This document shows, piece by piece, positions 7,935 through 16,917 of a DNA stretch of 64,000 nucleotides (positions are counted from its first letter, which is position 1; the number at the start of each line of letters is the position of its first letter). A program made the translations under genes and the position numbers. This DNA is from Bifidobacterium breve (lineage in GTDB: Bacteria; Actinomycetota; Thermoleophilia; Solirubrobacterales; Solirubrobacteraceae). Location of the stretch: NCBI GenBank assembly GCA_945878865.1, contig CAMCUD010000011.1, positions 1 through 64,000 on the forward strand, given 5' to 3'. The notes beneath the pieces were generated by a model. It did no database searches. It worked only from the letters and a program-made list of their open reading frames with translations, and was not told the origin of the DNA.

Positions 7935-8585
7935 TCAGCGCGGGGTCGCGGCACGCCCGAGCGCCGCGTGGATGTCCGCGATCGCCTGCGCGTTGTCGCG
8001 GAAGTGCACCGCCCGCATCCCGAGGTCGCGCGCGGCGGTGATGTTGATCTCCATGTCGTCGATGAAGAGACACGCCCCGGCGGGGAGGCCGATCCGCTCG
8101 ACGGTCAGCTCGTAGATCCGCGGGTCGGGCTTGCGCATCCCGACGAACGCGCTGTCGACGACGACCTCGAAGAGCTCGTCGATCGGGAACATCCCGCGCC
8201 AGCGGTGCTCCCACTCGCGCACGTTGTTGGTGAGCAGCGCCATGCGATAGCCGTCGTCGCGCAGCGCGCTCAGGAGCTCGAAGACCTCGTGGTTGGGCTC
8301 GAGGGCGCGCCACATCTCCTCGCTGAACTCGTGCATCGGAACGTCGCGCCCGAGGTCTTCGCGCAGCGCGTGACCGAGGCGCTCGAGGAACTCGTGCTCG
8401 GTGAGCCGGCCGCACTCCAGCTCGAACAGCGGGTTGGCGCCGTCGCGCTCGGTGACCGTCTGCATCGCCTTGCCGAGCGACTCGAGCGGGAGGTCCCACG
8501 CGGCCTGGATGCGCATGAACGAGCCGATGAGCGGCGAGGTGAGCACCCCGCCGAAGTCGCTGACGATCGCCTTGATCTCGCTCAT
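7935..8585 (-). CDS. HAD-superfamily hydrolase (subfamily IA)
   Basis: A 216-residue haloacid-dehalogenase-type hydrolase, probably a phosphatase. Motif I is DFGGVL with nucleophile Asp10, the variant common in the epoxide-hydrolase-like and 2-haloacid subgroup. Motif II is LLTNN, motif III Lys is in GMRKPDPRIY, and motif IV is LFIDDMEIN. The helical cap lies between about residues 20 and 95. It overlaps the upstream hypothetical gene by ATGA and is therefore translationally coupled to it. The substrate cannot be told from sequence. Confidence 0.9.
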   Translation of the reverse strand: MSEIKAIVSDFGGVLTSPLIGSFMRIQAAWDLPLESLGKAMQTVTERDGANPLFELECGRLTEHEFLERLGHALREDLGRDVPMHEFSEEMWRALEPNHEVFELLSALRDDGYRMALLTNNVREWEHRWRGMFPIDELFEVVVDSAFVGMRKPDPRIYELTVERIGLPAGACLFIDDMEINITAARDLGMRAVHFRDNAQAIADIHAALGRAATPR

Positions 8586-9454
8586 CCGACCCTCCGCAGC
8601 ACGTCGTAGCGGCCGACACCGGTGCGGCCCTCCATCCGCCAGCCGAAGAAGGCGCAGTCGTAGCGCAGGCGGCCGAGGTCGAGCGACGACCCGCAGATGA
8701 GGTCGCCGGCTGCGCGGTACGGCCACTGTTCCGGGTCGGTCCACAGCTCGATGCCGGCGCGGCGCTGACGCTGCTCGGCGTCGTACGTCGTCGTGAGGCG
8801 CACGTCCGGGACCTCGGCCGGCTCGCCGCCGGCGACGAGGAAGCCGACGCGCCCCTCGACGTCCGGGGCGCCGCCCGCGGGACGGACACCTGTCAGCAGC
8901 ACGCCGTCGCCGTCGTCGAACCACGCCGACACGGTGCGGGCGAGCTCGATGCGGTTCCAGTCCGGCGCGCCCCACCCGTGGCCGCGCTGCCCGGCGCACC
9001 GCACCGCGCGCTCACGCCCGCCGATGGTCACGACGCCCTCGACGGCGAGCAGCTGCTCGTAGCCGGTCATCCCGCCGATCCGTACGGCCTCGGTGTCCTC
9101 CCGCGTCTCGGCGGGCGCGCTCCTGGCCGTCAGGCGCAGGTCGAAGCCGTTGCCTGCCCCGTCGTCGAAGCGCACCGTCCAGGCTTCCAGCGGGGTCACG
9201 ACGGTGTGCTCGACGCCGCCGGGCCGCATGTCGTCCCAGCGCTCGGCGACCGGGCTGCCGCCCTCCGCGTGCGCGACGACGGTCTGCGGGCCGTCGAACA
9301 GGACGGCGAGGCCGCTCGCGCCGTCCTCGGAGACCCCCAGGCGCGCAAGCCCGTAGACGCGCTGCGCGGGGTCGCCGAAGGCGACGGTTACCGCGTCGGC
9401 GAACGCGCCCCCGGCCGCGGGCCGGGGCGCTTCGTGCTCGACGGTGATCGTCAC
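8582..9454 (-). CDS. Hypothetical beta-rich protein between FxsA and HAD genes
   Basis: A 290-residue protein that I do not recognise. It looks mainly beta-stranded, with short hydrophobic strands, many tryptophans and motifs such as GHGWGAPDWNRIELAR near residue 175 and WRMEGRTGVGRYDVL at the end. There is no signal peptide. The pattern loosely recalls AttH/CrtC-type lipocalin-like hydratases, but this is only an impression. The GTG at 9454 is chosen because it overlaps the stop of fxsA as GTGA, giving a coupled fxsA-hypothetical-HAD operon. The upstream in-frame extension is arginine-rich shadow sequence. Confidence 0.7.
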   Translation of the reverse strand: MTITVEHEAPRPAAGGAFADAVTVAFGDPAQRVYGLARLGVSEDGASGLAVLFDGPQTVVAHAEGGSPVAERWDDMRPGGVEHTVVTPLEAWTVRFDDGAGNGFDLRLTARSAPAETREDTEAVRIGGMTGYEQLLAVEGVVTIGGRERAVRCAGQRGHGWGAPDWNRIELARTVSAWFDDGDGVLLTGVRPAGGAPDVEGRVGFLVAGGEPAEVPDVRLTTTYDAEQRQRRAGIELWTDPEQWPYRAAGDLICGSSLDLGRLRYDCAFFGWRMEGRTGVGRYDVLRRVG

Positions 9455-9912
9455 GGCTGCAGTCGCGGAGACTGGGCGTCGACCTCGGTGGCCGTGCCGT
9501 CGACGTCGAAGGCCCCGCCGGACCGCGCGACCGGGCCGCGGAACGACACGGTCATGCGGCGGCCCGCCCACCGCACGAGCAGCGGCCGGACGACGGCGCG
9601 CGTGGGCGGGATGAGCAGGACGAAGCCGAGGATGTCGGTGACGAAGCCCGGCGTGAGCAGCAGGGCGCCGCCGAAGATGATGAGCGCGCCGTCGATCGTC
9701 TCGCGCGCGGGGATCCGCCCCGAGAACATCGCCTCGTTGAGCCGCCGCCAGGCGCCGCGGCCCTGCTGGCGCACCAGCCAGGCGCCGAAGAGCGAGTCGA
9801 GGATGAGCAGCGCGATGGTCAGCCAGGGGCCGATGAGCGAGCCGACCTGGATGATCACGTAGATCTCGACGATCGGCAGGACGATGAAGAGCAGGACGAG
9901 CACGAGGGCCAT
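9451..9912 (-). CDS. fxsA: FxsA-family membrane protein
   Basis: A 153-residue protein of the FxsA family, cytoplasmic membrane proteins named for suppressing F exclusion of phage T7; their normal role is unclear. Typical features are the opening hydrophobic stretch, PIVEIYVIIQVGSLIG, a second span, the conserved ETIDGALIIFGGALLLTPG, and a third span ending in IPPTRAVV. A polar tail follows. The ATG at 9912 is preferred to a GTG at 9924 because a TAACGT hexamer (9923-9928) ends 10 nt before it and would overlap the GTG. It leads a coupled three-gene operon. Confidence 0.9.
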   Translation of the reverse strand: MALVLVLLFIVLPIVEIYVIIQVGSLIGPWLTIALLILDSLFGAWLVRQQGRGAWRRLNEAMFSGRIPARETIDGALIIFGGALLLTPGFVTDILGFVLLIPPTRAVVRPLLVRWAGRRMTVSFRGPVARSGGAFDVDGTATEVDAQSPRLQP

Positions 9913-9998
9913 CGCGACGTGCACGTTACCGCGCGATGCCTACGCGGCCATAAAGGCGCCAGGCCGGTCCGCCGATCACCTGGGGGACAGGCGTTCCT

Positions 9999-10361
9999 TC
10001 AGGCCGTGGTGGCCCCGGGGAGCACGACCACGTCCGGCAGCCGATGCACTCCGACCATCTCGATCAGCGCATGGATCTGCGGCTGCGGCCCGCGGAGCAG
10101 CACCCGGCGCCCGTGCCGGCGCAGGCGCCGCGCGAGCATCATGAGGTCGAGCATGAGCGAGGCGTCGGCGAAGTGCAGCTCGCTCAGATCGACGACCACG
10201 TCCTCGACCGCCGTGGAGGCGCGCGCGAGGGCGCTCCGGCGGAGCGCCTGGGTTGCGCGGTCTTCGTCTCCGCTGACGTGCAACACGGGCGGCTGTTCGC
10301 TGAAGGAGACGATGCCGCACCGTACTGCGATCCCGGCGTCGAATACAAGGGCCCCGACCAC
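9999..10361 (-). CDS. STAS-domain protein (anti-sigma antagonist type)
   Basis: A roughly 120-residue single-domain STAS protein. The core runs PPVLHVSGDEDRAT, then DVVVDLSELHFADASLMLDLMM, where Ser in FADAS occupies the usual phosphorylation position, then a GRRVLLRGP strand and a final IHALIEMVG helix. Such proteins bind anti-sigma kinases in partner-switching pathways. No partner kinase or sigma factor lies in the window. The start is uncertain: an ATG at 10391 would overlap the divergent sufT-like start, so the GTG at 10361 is given; neither has a good ribosome site. Confidence 0.75.
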   Translation of the reverse strand: MVGALVFDAGIAVRCGIVSFSEQPPVLHVSGDEDRATQALRRSALARASTAVEDVVVDLSELHFADASLMLDLMMLARRLRRHGRRVLLRGPQPQIHALIEMVGVHRLPDVVVLPGATTA

Positions 10362-10383
10362 GTTCGGGGCTATCCTCGCCTTC

Positions 10384-10680
10384 ATGGTCACCTACGAGGA
10401 CGTCGAAGCGGCGCTCACGAACGTCATCGATCCCGAGCTGGGGCTGGACTTCGTGGAGCTCGGCCTGATCTACGCGATCGAGGTCAACGACGACCATGTC
10501 CACGTCACGTTCACGCTCACGACGCCGGCGTGCCCGATCGGGCCGCAGGTCACCGAGCAGATCCAGGAGTTCGTCGGCGAGCTCGAGGGGGTCCGCTCCG
10601 TGGAGTCGTCGATGGTGTTCACACCTCCGTGGACGCCGGACAAGATGAGCGAGGACGCGAAGTTCGCTCTGGGGTACTGA
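10384..10680 (+). CDS. MIP18/DUF59-family Fe-S assembly protein (SufT-like)
   Basis: A 98-residue protein of the MIP18 (DUF59) family, which includes SufT and PaaD and acts in Fe-S cluster maturation. Diagnostic segments are NVIDPELGLDFVELGLIY, HVHVTFTLTTPACPIG with the conserved Cys, and VFTPPWTPDKMSEDAK near the end. The gene stands alone here, away from any suf operon. A TATCCT hexamer (10371-10376) ends 7 nt before the ATG and there is no ribosome site, so a leaderless transcript is likely. A subtilase gene follows 22 bp downstream on the same strand. Confidence 0.9.
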   Translation: MVTYEDVEAALTNVIDPELGLDFVELGLIYAIEVNDDHVHVTFTLTTPACPIGPQVTEQIQEFVGELEGVRSVESSMVFTPPWTPDKMSEDAKFALGY

Positions 10681-10702
10681 CGGCCCACCCTGAGGGGCGC
10701 GC

Positions 10703-12292
10703 ATGAGGCGCGTCGCCCTGGCCGTCCTGCTGCTCCTCGCAGCGTCTCCCGCGAGCGCCCTCGCGGCGCCGTCCGAGCGCCTCGTCGTCCTGATGCACCG
10801 GGACGCCGGCACCACCCCGCAGGCCGTCGCGGCTCGCGCGAGCGGGCCGCGTGCCCCGCAGATCGGCATGGTCACGGTGACACCGCGGCCCGGGGAGAGC
10901 ACCGCGCAGGCCGCGCGGCGACTGCGCGCCGATCCCGCGGTCGCCTCGGTGCAGCCCGAGGGGCGGATGCGGCTGCGCTACCTCCCCAACGACCCCGCGC
11001 TCTCGTCGCCCGAGCTCGCGCCCCGCACTCCCGGCGGCACCGTGCAGGAGTGGTGGGCGTCGCCCATGGGCCTGCCGGCCGCGTGGGACGTCACACGCGG
11101 TGACGGCGCGCTCGTCGCGATCATCGACACTGGCGCCGACGGCGGCCATCCCGAGCTGTCCGGGAAGATCCGCGACACGCTTGATCTCGACGAGACGTTC
11201 GGCGCCGGGCCGCCGACGACCGACGAGAACGGCCACGGCACGCATGTCGCCTCGCTCGCGTGTGCGCAGGCGAACAACGGCGTGGGCATCGCCGGCGCCG
11301 GCCTGAACTGCGGGCTGCTCATCATCAAGAGCGACCTCACCGACAGCTCGGTCGCCGAGGGGATCGTCGAGGCGGTCGACCGCGGCGCCGACGCGGTGAA
11401 CATGAGCTTCGGCAGCGACAGCGGCCAGGGCTCCGCGGCGCTGCGCCGCGCGGTCGACTACGCCGTCGCGCGGGGCGTCGTCCTCGTCGCGGCCGCGGCC
11501 GATCAGCCGACCGCCGAGCAGGGCTATCCGTCGAACGTGCTGCAGCCGACGGGCACCGGCGCCAAGCTCGGCCAGGGACGCGGTCTCTCGGTGACGGCGG
11601 CGAGCGCCGATGGCACCCGGGCGTCGTTCGCCGGGTACGGCAGCCAGATCTCGCTGGCCGCGTACGGCAGCTACGGGGCGGACAGCGGGCCGGCCGGCCT
11701 GCTCGGCGCGTTCCCGATGGGGCAGACCGAGCAGGAGTCCGGGGACCGCCCGTGCCGGTGTCGCACCGCGATGGGCGACGACACGCGCTACGCCTACCTC
11801 GAGGGCACCTCGATGGCGGCGCCGCTCGTCACCGCCGTCGCCGCGCTCGTGCACCACCTCAACCCCGACCTGCCGGTCCGTGACTCCCTGCGCATCCTCA
11901 AGCAGACCGCCCATCGGCCCGCGGGCACCGGTTGGACGCCGGACCTCGGCTGGGGGATCGTAGACGCGGGCGCGGCCGTCAACGCCGCGAAGGCGCTTGA
12001 CCGGACGAAGCCGACCTCGCGCCTGCGCATCACGCGGCGCGACGCGCGGCGCGTCACCGTCGCGGTGACCGGCCGCGACCGGTCGCCCGCCGGCGTGGTG
12101 TCCAGCGGCATCGCCCGGTACGAGATCTGGCGCGCGACGCCGGGGCGTGCGGCGCGCAAGGTCGGCTCGACGACCAGTGGGCCCGTCACCGTCGCCGTCC
12201 CGGGCGGCCGGGGCTCCTTCTTCAGCATCGCGGTGGACCGCCAGGGCAACCGCGAGATCGCGCCCAGCCGTCCCGACGCGCGGGTGCGCTAG
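10703..12292 (+). CDS. Secreted subtilisin-family (S8) serine protease
   Basis: A 529-residue preproprotein. Residues 1-22 form a signal peptide (MRRVALAVLLLLAAS, cleaved near ALAAP). A short inhibitor-like propeptide spans about 25-95. The catalytic domain has Asp142 (AIIDTGADG), His178 (NGHGTHVAS) and Ser370 (EGTSMAAPLV). The oxyanion-hole Asn, usually in an AAAGN motif, appears to be Asp267 in VAAAADQP. A CRCR insert precedes the Ser motif. About 120 C-terminal residues form an Ig-like beta domain with ARYEIWRATPGR. Its stop interlocks with that of the convergent acyltransferase (CTAG). Likely extracellular; substrate unknown. Confidence 0.92.
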   Translation: MRRVALAVLLLLAASPASALAAPSERLVVLMHRDAGTTPQAVAARASGPRAPQIGMVTVTPRPGESTAQAARRLRADPAVASVQPEGRMRLRYLPNDPALSSPELAPRTPGGTVQEWWASPMGLPAAWDVTRGDGALVAIIDTGADGGHPELSGKIRDTLDLDETFGAGPPTTDENGHGTHVASLACAQANNGVGIAGAGLNCGLLIIKSDLTDSSVAEGIVEAVDRGADAVNMSFGSDSGQGSAALRRAVDYAVARGVVLVAAAADQPTAEQGYPSNVLQPTGTGAKLGQGRGLSVTAASADGTRASFAGYGSQISLAAYGSYGADSGPAGLLGAFPMGQTEQESGDRPCRCRTAMGDDTRYAYLEGTSMAAPLVTAVAALVHHLNPDLPVRDSLRILKQTAHRPAGTGWTPDLGWGIVDAGAAVNAAKALDRTKPTSRLRITRRDARRVTVAVTGRDRSPAGVVSSGIARYEIWRATPGRAARKVGSTTSGPVTVAVPGGRGSFFSIAVDRQGNREIAPSRPDARVR

Positions 12293-13749
12293 CTGCTCTC
12301 GGCGCCGATGCGCGGCGCCCGCGCGCCCTGCGGCGCCCCGCCGTTGCGCTCGGCGCGCGCGATCTCCAGCAGCTCGGCGAGCGCGGCCTCGATCTCTTCG
12401 GAGAGGCGGCCGAGGTCCGGCAGCGCGTCGTAGTCGGCGAGCAGACCGAAGTTGATCTTGCCGTTGTAGCTCATGATCGCCACCGCGAACGCGTGGTTCT
12501 CCGGCAGGAAGGCGATCGGGAAGACGTCGAGCAGCTCGCGCCCGAGGATGTAGAGCGGGAACTGCGGCCCCGGGACGTTCGTGATGAGCAGGTTGAACAG
12601 CCGCGTGGAGAAGTTCAGCCGCGACGCCTGCGCGAGCAGGGTCGGTGGCGCGAAGTTCTGCGCGCCGGCGAGCACCTCCGCGCCGACGGCCTGCTTGGAC
12701 TCCTTGAGGTCGCCCATCGCGGCCATGACCGCGCGGTGACGCTCGAGCGGGTCGTCGATGTAGACGGGCAGCGGCCCGCGCATGACGGTGAGCCGGTTGC
12801 CGAGGTTGCCGTGCTCGTCCTTGGCGCGCACGGAGACCGGGACGAGCGCGCGCAGCTCGAGTCCCTCCGTGCGCACGCCGCGCGAGTGCAGCCACTGGCG
12901 CAGCGCGGCGGTCATCACGGTGAGGACCACGTCGTTGACCGTGCCGCCGAGCGCGTCCTTGATCTCCTTGAAGTCGCGCAGGTCGCTGCGGACCGTGACG
13001 TAGCGGCGGTGCGGGCCGATCTCGACGTTCAGCGGCGTCTCGGGCGCCGGGTTCATCGTGGCCCACGCGATGTCGGCCACACCGGTGACCGCCTCGATGG
13101 CCGCCGAGGCCGCGCGCTGGGGGTTGGATGCGGCGCGCAGGAACGTCGCGGCGATCCGCCCGGTCGTCCGCGCGGCGCCGAGTGCGCCGGTGGTCAGCAG
13201 GCGCATCGCCGACGGCTCGCGATGCGCGCGCCACGGCTCGAGCTCGTTCGTCGGGAACTGCGTGGGGACCGGCGTGAGGTCGAACAGCACCTGGCCGAGG
13301 TCGACGCCGGAGATGCCGTCGATGAGCGCGTGATGGTTCTTGCTGATGATCGCGAAGCGCCCGCCGGACAGGCCCTCGATGAGCCACATCTCCCACAGCG
13401 GCTTGTCGCGGTCCAGCCGCTGGCTGAAGATCCGCGCCGCGAGCTCGGTGAGCTGGCCCTCGTCACCCGGCGTCGGCAGCGCGGTCTGGCGGACGTGGTA
13501 CTCGAGGAAGAAGTTCGGGTCGTCGATCCAGACGGGACGCCCGGTCTCCATTGGCGGGACCGCGAGCTTCTGGCGGTAGCGCGGCACGAGGTGCAGCCGC
13601 GCGCGGATCGAGTCGAGCAGGTCCTCGTAGGCCGGGGGCGGACCCTCGGCGATGATCAGCCCGCCGATGTGCATGTGCGAGCTCTCCTTCTCCTGCACGA
13701 GGAAGGACGCGTCGACGGCGGTCAGGCGATCCAGGTGATCCTGCGACAT
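12289..13749 (-). CDS. Wax ester synthase/diacylglycerol acyltransferase (WS/DGAT)
   Basis: A 486-residue acyltransferase of the actinobacterial WS/DGAT (Tgs) family, which joins acyl-CoA to diacylglycerol or fatty alcohols to make storage lipid at the membrane. The family start RLTAVDASFLVQE is intact. The catalytic HHxxxDG motif appears as NHHALIDGISG near residue 140. The C-terminal signature NVPGPQFPLYILG is present. A TATGTT hexamer ends 9 nt before the ATG, supporting the start. The gene is alone on this strand; its stop interlocks with that of the subtilase. Length is typical of the family (450-500). Confidence 0.94.
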   Translation of the reverse strand: MSQDHLDRLTAVDASFLVQEKESSHMHIGGLIIAEGPPPAYEDLLDSIRARLHLVPRYRQKLAVPPMETGRPVWIDDPNFFLEYHVRQTALPTPGDEGQLTELAARIFSQRLDRDKPLWEMWLIEGLSGGRFAIISKNHHALIDGISGVDLGQVLFDLTPVPTQFPTNELEPWRAHREPSAMRLLTTGALGAARTTGRIAATFLRAASNPQRAASAAIEAVTGVADIAWATMNPAPETPLNVEIGPHRRYVTVRSDLRDFKEIKDALGGTVNDVVLTVMTAALRQWLHSRGVRTEGLELRALVPVSVRAKDEHGNLGNRLTVMRGPLPVYIDDPLERHRAVMAAMGDLKESKQAVGAEVLAGAQNFAPPTLLAQASRLNFSTRLFNLLITNVPGPQFPLYILGRELLDVFPIAFLPENHAFAVAIMSYNGKINFGLLADYDALPDLGRLSEEIEAALAELLEIARAERNGGAPQGARAPRIGAESS

Positions 13750-13810
13750 GTGAGACGCAACATACCCATCTCCGGGGAGTGATACGACGTCCGGAGATGC
13801 TGACGGCGCG

Positions 13811-14866
13811 TCAGCGCCTGGCGGGCATCGCCGCGCGAGGCGCCGGACGGTCCGCCGGAGCGGGCAGGACGGGCACGTCGGCGGCGGTCGCGATGGCCGG
13901 CTCGGCCGAGGCGAGCCCGCCCAGCAGCTCCTCGAGCGCGGCGGTGGCGCTAAACGCCGGGACCCAGCCGAGCTCGGCTCGCGCGCGGGTCGCGTCGACC
14001 TCCGTCGCCTGCACCGCGAGGTCGAGCCACCCGGGCTCGGTGGGGTGCGCGCCGAGGCGGTACCCGGCGTCGAGCGCGGCTCGGGCCGCGGCCCGCGGGA
14101 CCCGGACGGTGCGGCCGCCGAGCGCCAGGCGCACCTGCCGGGCGTCGAGCACGGGCGGCGCGACGAGGTTGTACGCGCCGCGGGCGCCCGGGTGCAGGAG
14201 CGCGAGGCGGACGGCGTCCGCGACGTCGAACGAGTGCACGGCCTGCAGGCGCGCTCCGCGCACGTCGGGGATCAGGGGAAGGCGCCCGCCGCGCAGCGCG
14301 CGCGTGGGCAGCAGCGGCCCCAGGAACGCCGACCGCACCGTGCCCGCGGCCTCGCGCTTGAGGATCACGCCCGGACGCAGGCGCACGACGCGCAGGTGCG
14401 GGTGGTGCGCCTCGAAGTGGTCGAGCACGACCTCGACGGCCGCCTTGTGCCGCGAGAAGGACGACGTCGGCACCCCGCCGATCGCCGCGGCCTCGGTGAC
14501 GGCCGCGTCGCCGTCGGCCGGCGCATAGGCCGCCGCGGCCGACACGGCGATCACCGTCGGCACCCCGGCGCGGCGCACCGCGTCGAGCACTCGCGTGGTG
14601 CCCGTGATGTTCGTCGCCCACCGGGCTTCCTCGTCACGGGCCGGCTGCAGCGCCCAGGCGAGGTGGATGACCGCCGCGGCGCCCTCGAAGACCGGTGCGA
14701 GATCGGCGCGCGCGACGTCGGCGGCGATCCACGTCGTCTTCGGCGGCGTCGACGCCGGCCGGCGGCGCGCCACACCGACGAGCTGGCGGACGTCGGGGTC
14801 GGCCCGCAGCTTGCGCAGCACGCTCGTGCCGAGGTTCCCGGTGGCGCCGGTGACGACGATCCGCAT
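13811..14866 (-). CDS. NAD-dependent epimerase/dehydratase (extended SDR)
   Basis: A 351-residue extended short-chain dehydrogenase. The Rossmann nucleotide site is VVTGATGNLGTSV at residues 4-16. The usual YxxxK is replaced by a SRHKAAVE segment near residue 140, so the catalytic Tyr seems absent and the protein may be an atypical or binding-only SDR. A VIHLAWALQP strand and a RPGVIL segment support the family. The ATG at 14866 is used rather than the upstream one because GAGGT lies 7-8 nt before it. It is divergent from the M28 peptidase gene, with 56 bp between starts. Substrate unknown. Confidence 0.85.
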   Translation of the reverse strand: MRIVVTGATGNLGTSVLRKLRADPDVRQLVGVARRRPASTPPKTTWIAADVARADLAPVFEGAAAVIHLAWALQPARDEEARWATNITGTTRVLDAVRRAGVPTVIAVSAAAAYAPADGDAAVTEAAAIGGVPTSSFSRHKAAVEVVLDHFEAHHPHLRVVRLRPGVILKREAAGTVRSAFLGPLLPTRALRGGRLPLIPDVRGARLQAVHSFDVADAVRLALLHPGARGAYNLVAPPVLDARQVRLALGGRTVRVPRAAARAALDAGYRLGAHPTEPGWLDLAVQATEVDATRARAELGWVPAFSATAALEELLGGLASAEPAIATAADVPVLPAPADRPAPRAAMPARR

Positions 14867-14922
14867 CGCCGGAACCTCTATCACCCGGGCCCGTCCGAAT
14901 CCCGGCGCGCTACGTTGGCTCG

Positions 14923-15924
14923 ATGGACGGCGACGGCTCCGGCGGCATGGGCAGCGGCCCGCTGAAGGTCCTGGGCAGCGTGCTCGTGGTGCAGCTGCTC
15001 CTCGGGGCCGCGCTGCTCATCTGGGCCGCCCAGGGCTTCCCGCTGCCGAGCTTCCTGCGCGGTGGCCACGAGGCGCCCACCGTCGCCACGGCCGCGACGA
15101 CGCCCGCCGCGTCGGTGCCGCGCGCGCGGGTCGACGCTTTCGACGGCCCTGCCGCGTTCGCGCTCCTGCGCGAGCAGGTCGAGCGGTACGGCTCGCGGCC
15201 GGCGGGCTCACCTGCTTCGCGACGTCTCGCCGAGCGTCTGCGCGCCCGCATGCCCGGCGCGCGCTTCGAGCCGATCCCCGGGCACCGCGGTCAGCGCAAT
15301 ATCGTCGCCGTGCTTCCCGGCCGGCGGCCCGCGATCGTGGTCGGCGCCCACTACGACACCGAAGCGACCATTCCCGGCCACGTGGGAGCCAACGACGGCG
15401 CTGCGGGGACAGCGGCGGTCGTCACCCTCGCCCGCGCGTTCTCCCGCATTTCACGGGCCCAGCGCGGGGACCGCGAGCTGCGCTTCGTCCTCTTCGACGG
15501 CGAGGAGGAGCCGAAGGGCTCAACGGACTTCTACCGCGACGGAATGCGCGGCTCGCGCGCGTACGTCGCGCGGCACGGCGACAGCGTCAGGGAGATGATC
15601 CTCCTCGACTACATCGCCGAGAAGCAGGGCCTGCGCTTTCCCCGCGAGGAGGGCTCGGACCCGACGTTGTGGGCCGAGCTGCGCGCCGCCGCGCGCGCCG
15701 TCGGGGTCGGCTCGCTGTTCCCGAACGCCGTGTCGGGCCAGATCCTGGACGACCACACGCCGTTCACCGAAGCGGGGATCCCGGCGATCGACCTCATCGA
15801 CTTCGACTACCCGCAGCGCGACACGCCGCAGGACAACCTCGACGCCGTGAGCGAGCGCAGTCTCGACGCGACGGGCGAAGCCGTCACCCGCCTGCTCGAG
15901 CGGCGCCTACAATCAGAGACGTGA
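14923..15924 (+). CDS. Membrane-anchored M28-family zinc peptidase or glutaminyl cyclase-like protein
   Basis: A 333-residue protein with an N-terminal anchor (residues 15-36) and an extracellular M28 domain. Metal and catalytic motifs are GAHYDTEATI (His143, Asp145), GANDGAAG (Asp158), FDGEEEPKG (Glu194-196) and a late DHTPFTEAGIPAIDL. The sequence also resembles animal and bacterial glutaminyl-peptide cyclases, which share this fold, so peptidase versus cyclase is open. TACGTT ends 6 nt before the ATG, with no ribosome site. The stop overlaps the GTG start of ispH. Confidence 0.88.
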   Translation: MDGDGSGGMGSGPLKVLGSVLVVQLLLGAALLIWAAQGFPLPSFLRGGHEAPTVATAATTPAASVPRARVDAFDGPAAFALLREQVERYGSRPAGSPASRRLAERLRARMPGARFEPIPGHRGQRNIVAVLPGRRPAIVVGAHYDTEATIPGHVGANDGAAGTAAVVTLARAFSRISRAQRGDRELRFVLFDGEEEPKGSTDFYRDGMRGSRAYVARHGDSVREMILLDYIAEKQGLRFPREEGSDPTLWAELRAAARAVGVGSLFPNAVSGQILDDHTPFTEAGIPAIDLIDFDYPQRDTPQDNLDAVSERSLDATGEAVTRLLERRLQSET

Positions 15925-16889
15925 GCGTCAACACCGTCGAGAAGCTGCTGCTCGCCGCGCCGCGCGGCTACTGCGCGGGTGTCGACCGGGCGGTCCAGAC
16001 CGTCGAGCGCGCCCTCGAGCTGTACGGGGCGCCGGTCTACGTCCGCAAGGAGATCGTCCACAACAAGCACGTCGTCGAGGAGCTGCGCGCCAAGGGCGCC
16101 GTCTTCGTTGACGAGCTCGACGACACGATCCCCGATCAGGCCATCACGATCTTCAGCGCCCACGGCGTCTCGCCGGCCGTTCACGCCGACGCCGAGCGCC
16201 GCAACCTCCAGACGATCGACGCGACGTGCCCGCTCGTCACGAAGGTCCACCGCGAGGCGATCAAGTTCGCGGGGGAGGGCTACACGATCGTGCTCGTCGG
16301 CCACGCCGGCCACGAGGAGGTCGAGGGCACGATGGGCGAGGCGCCCGAGCACATCGTCCTCGTCGAGACCGAGGCCGACGTGGATTCGCTCGAGGTCGAG
16401 GACCCCGACAAGGTCGCGTACATCTCGCAGACCACCCTCTCGGTCGACGAGACCCGCGCGATCATCGCCCGCCTGCGCGAGAAGTTCCCGAACATCACCG
16501 GGCCGCGCACGGACGACATCTGTTACGCGACGACGAACCGCCAGGCGGCCGTCAAGCAGATGGCGCCGCTGTGCGATCTCGTCCTCGTCATCGGCTCGAG
16601 GAACTCGTCGAACTCCAACCGCCTCGTGCAGGTCGCCCAGGAGCTCGGCACCGAGGCGTACCTCATCGACCGCGAGGACCAGGTCCGCGAGGAGTGGCTG
16701 GACGGCAAGCGCGTCGTCGGCGTGTCCTCCGGCGCGTCGGCGCCCGAGGAGCTCGTGGAGCGCCTCGTCGCGTTCTTCCGTGAGCGCGGGGTGGGAGAGG
16801 TCAAGGAGTTCGAAGTGCTCCGGGAGGATGTACGGTTCATGCTTCCCAAGCGCATTCGCCAGGACGCCGCGGTCGCCGCTGGCAACTGA
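15921..16889 (+). CDS. ispH: 4-hydroxy-3-methylbut-2-enyl diphosphate reductase
   Basis: A 322-residue IspH (LytB), the last enzyme of the MEP isoprenoid pathway, which reduces HMBPP to IPP and DMAPP with a [4Fe-4S] cluster. The three cluster cysteines are Cys18 (PRGYCAGVDRA), Cys103 (DATCPLVTK) and Cys201 (DDICYATTNRQ). The catalytic-site HGV (FSAHGVSP), VGHAGHEE and SRNSSNSNRL segments are intact. The start is the GTG at 15921, which overlaps the peptidase stop as GTGA and aligns with the family N-terminus. About 70 nt of leader for the first secreted paralog follows. Confidence 0.97.
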   Translation: MSVNTVEKLLLAAPRGYCAGVDRAVQTVERALELYGAPVYVRKEIVHNKHVVEELRAKGAVFVDELDDTIPDQAITIFSAHGVSPAVHADAERRNLQTIDATCPLVTKVHREAIKFAGEGYTIVLVGHAGHEEVEGTMGEAPEHIVLVETEADVDSLEVEDPDKVAYISQTTLSVDETRAIIARLREKFPNITGPRTDDICYATTNRQAAVKQMAPLCDLVLVIGSRNSSNSNRLVQVAQELGTEAYLIDREDQVREEWLDGKRVVGVSSGASAPEELVERLVAFFRERGVGEVKEFEVLREDVRFMLPKRIRQDAAVAAGN

Positions 16890-16917
16890 CAACGGCTGCT
16901 GGCAGACTGCGCCGAAC

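Noticed and set aside
10619-13396. Very long open frame on the minus strand opposite the subtilase and through the WS/DGAT gene
   Set aside because: It is Arg/Ala/Pro-rich shadow sequence of GC-rich genes. The subtilase and WS/DGAT frames carry clear family motifs and explain the DNA.
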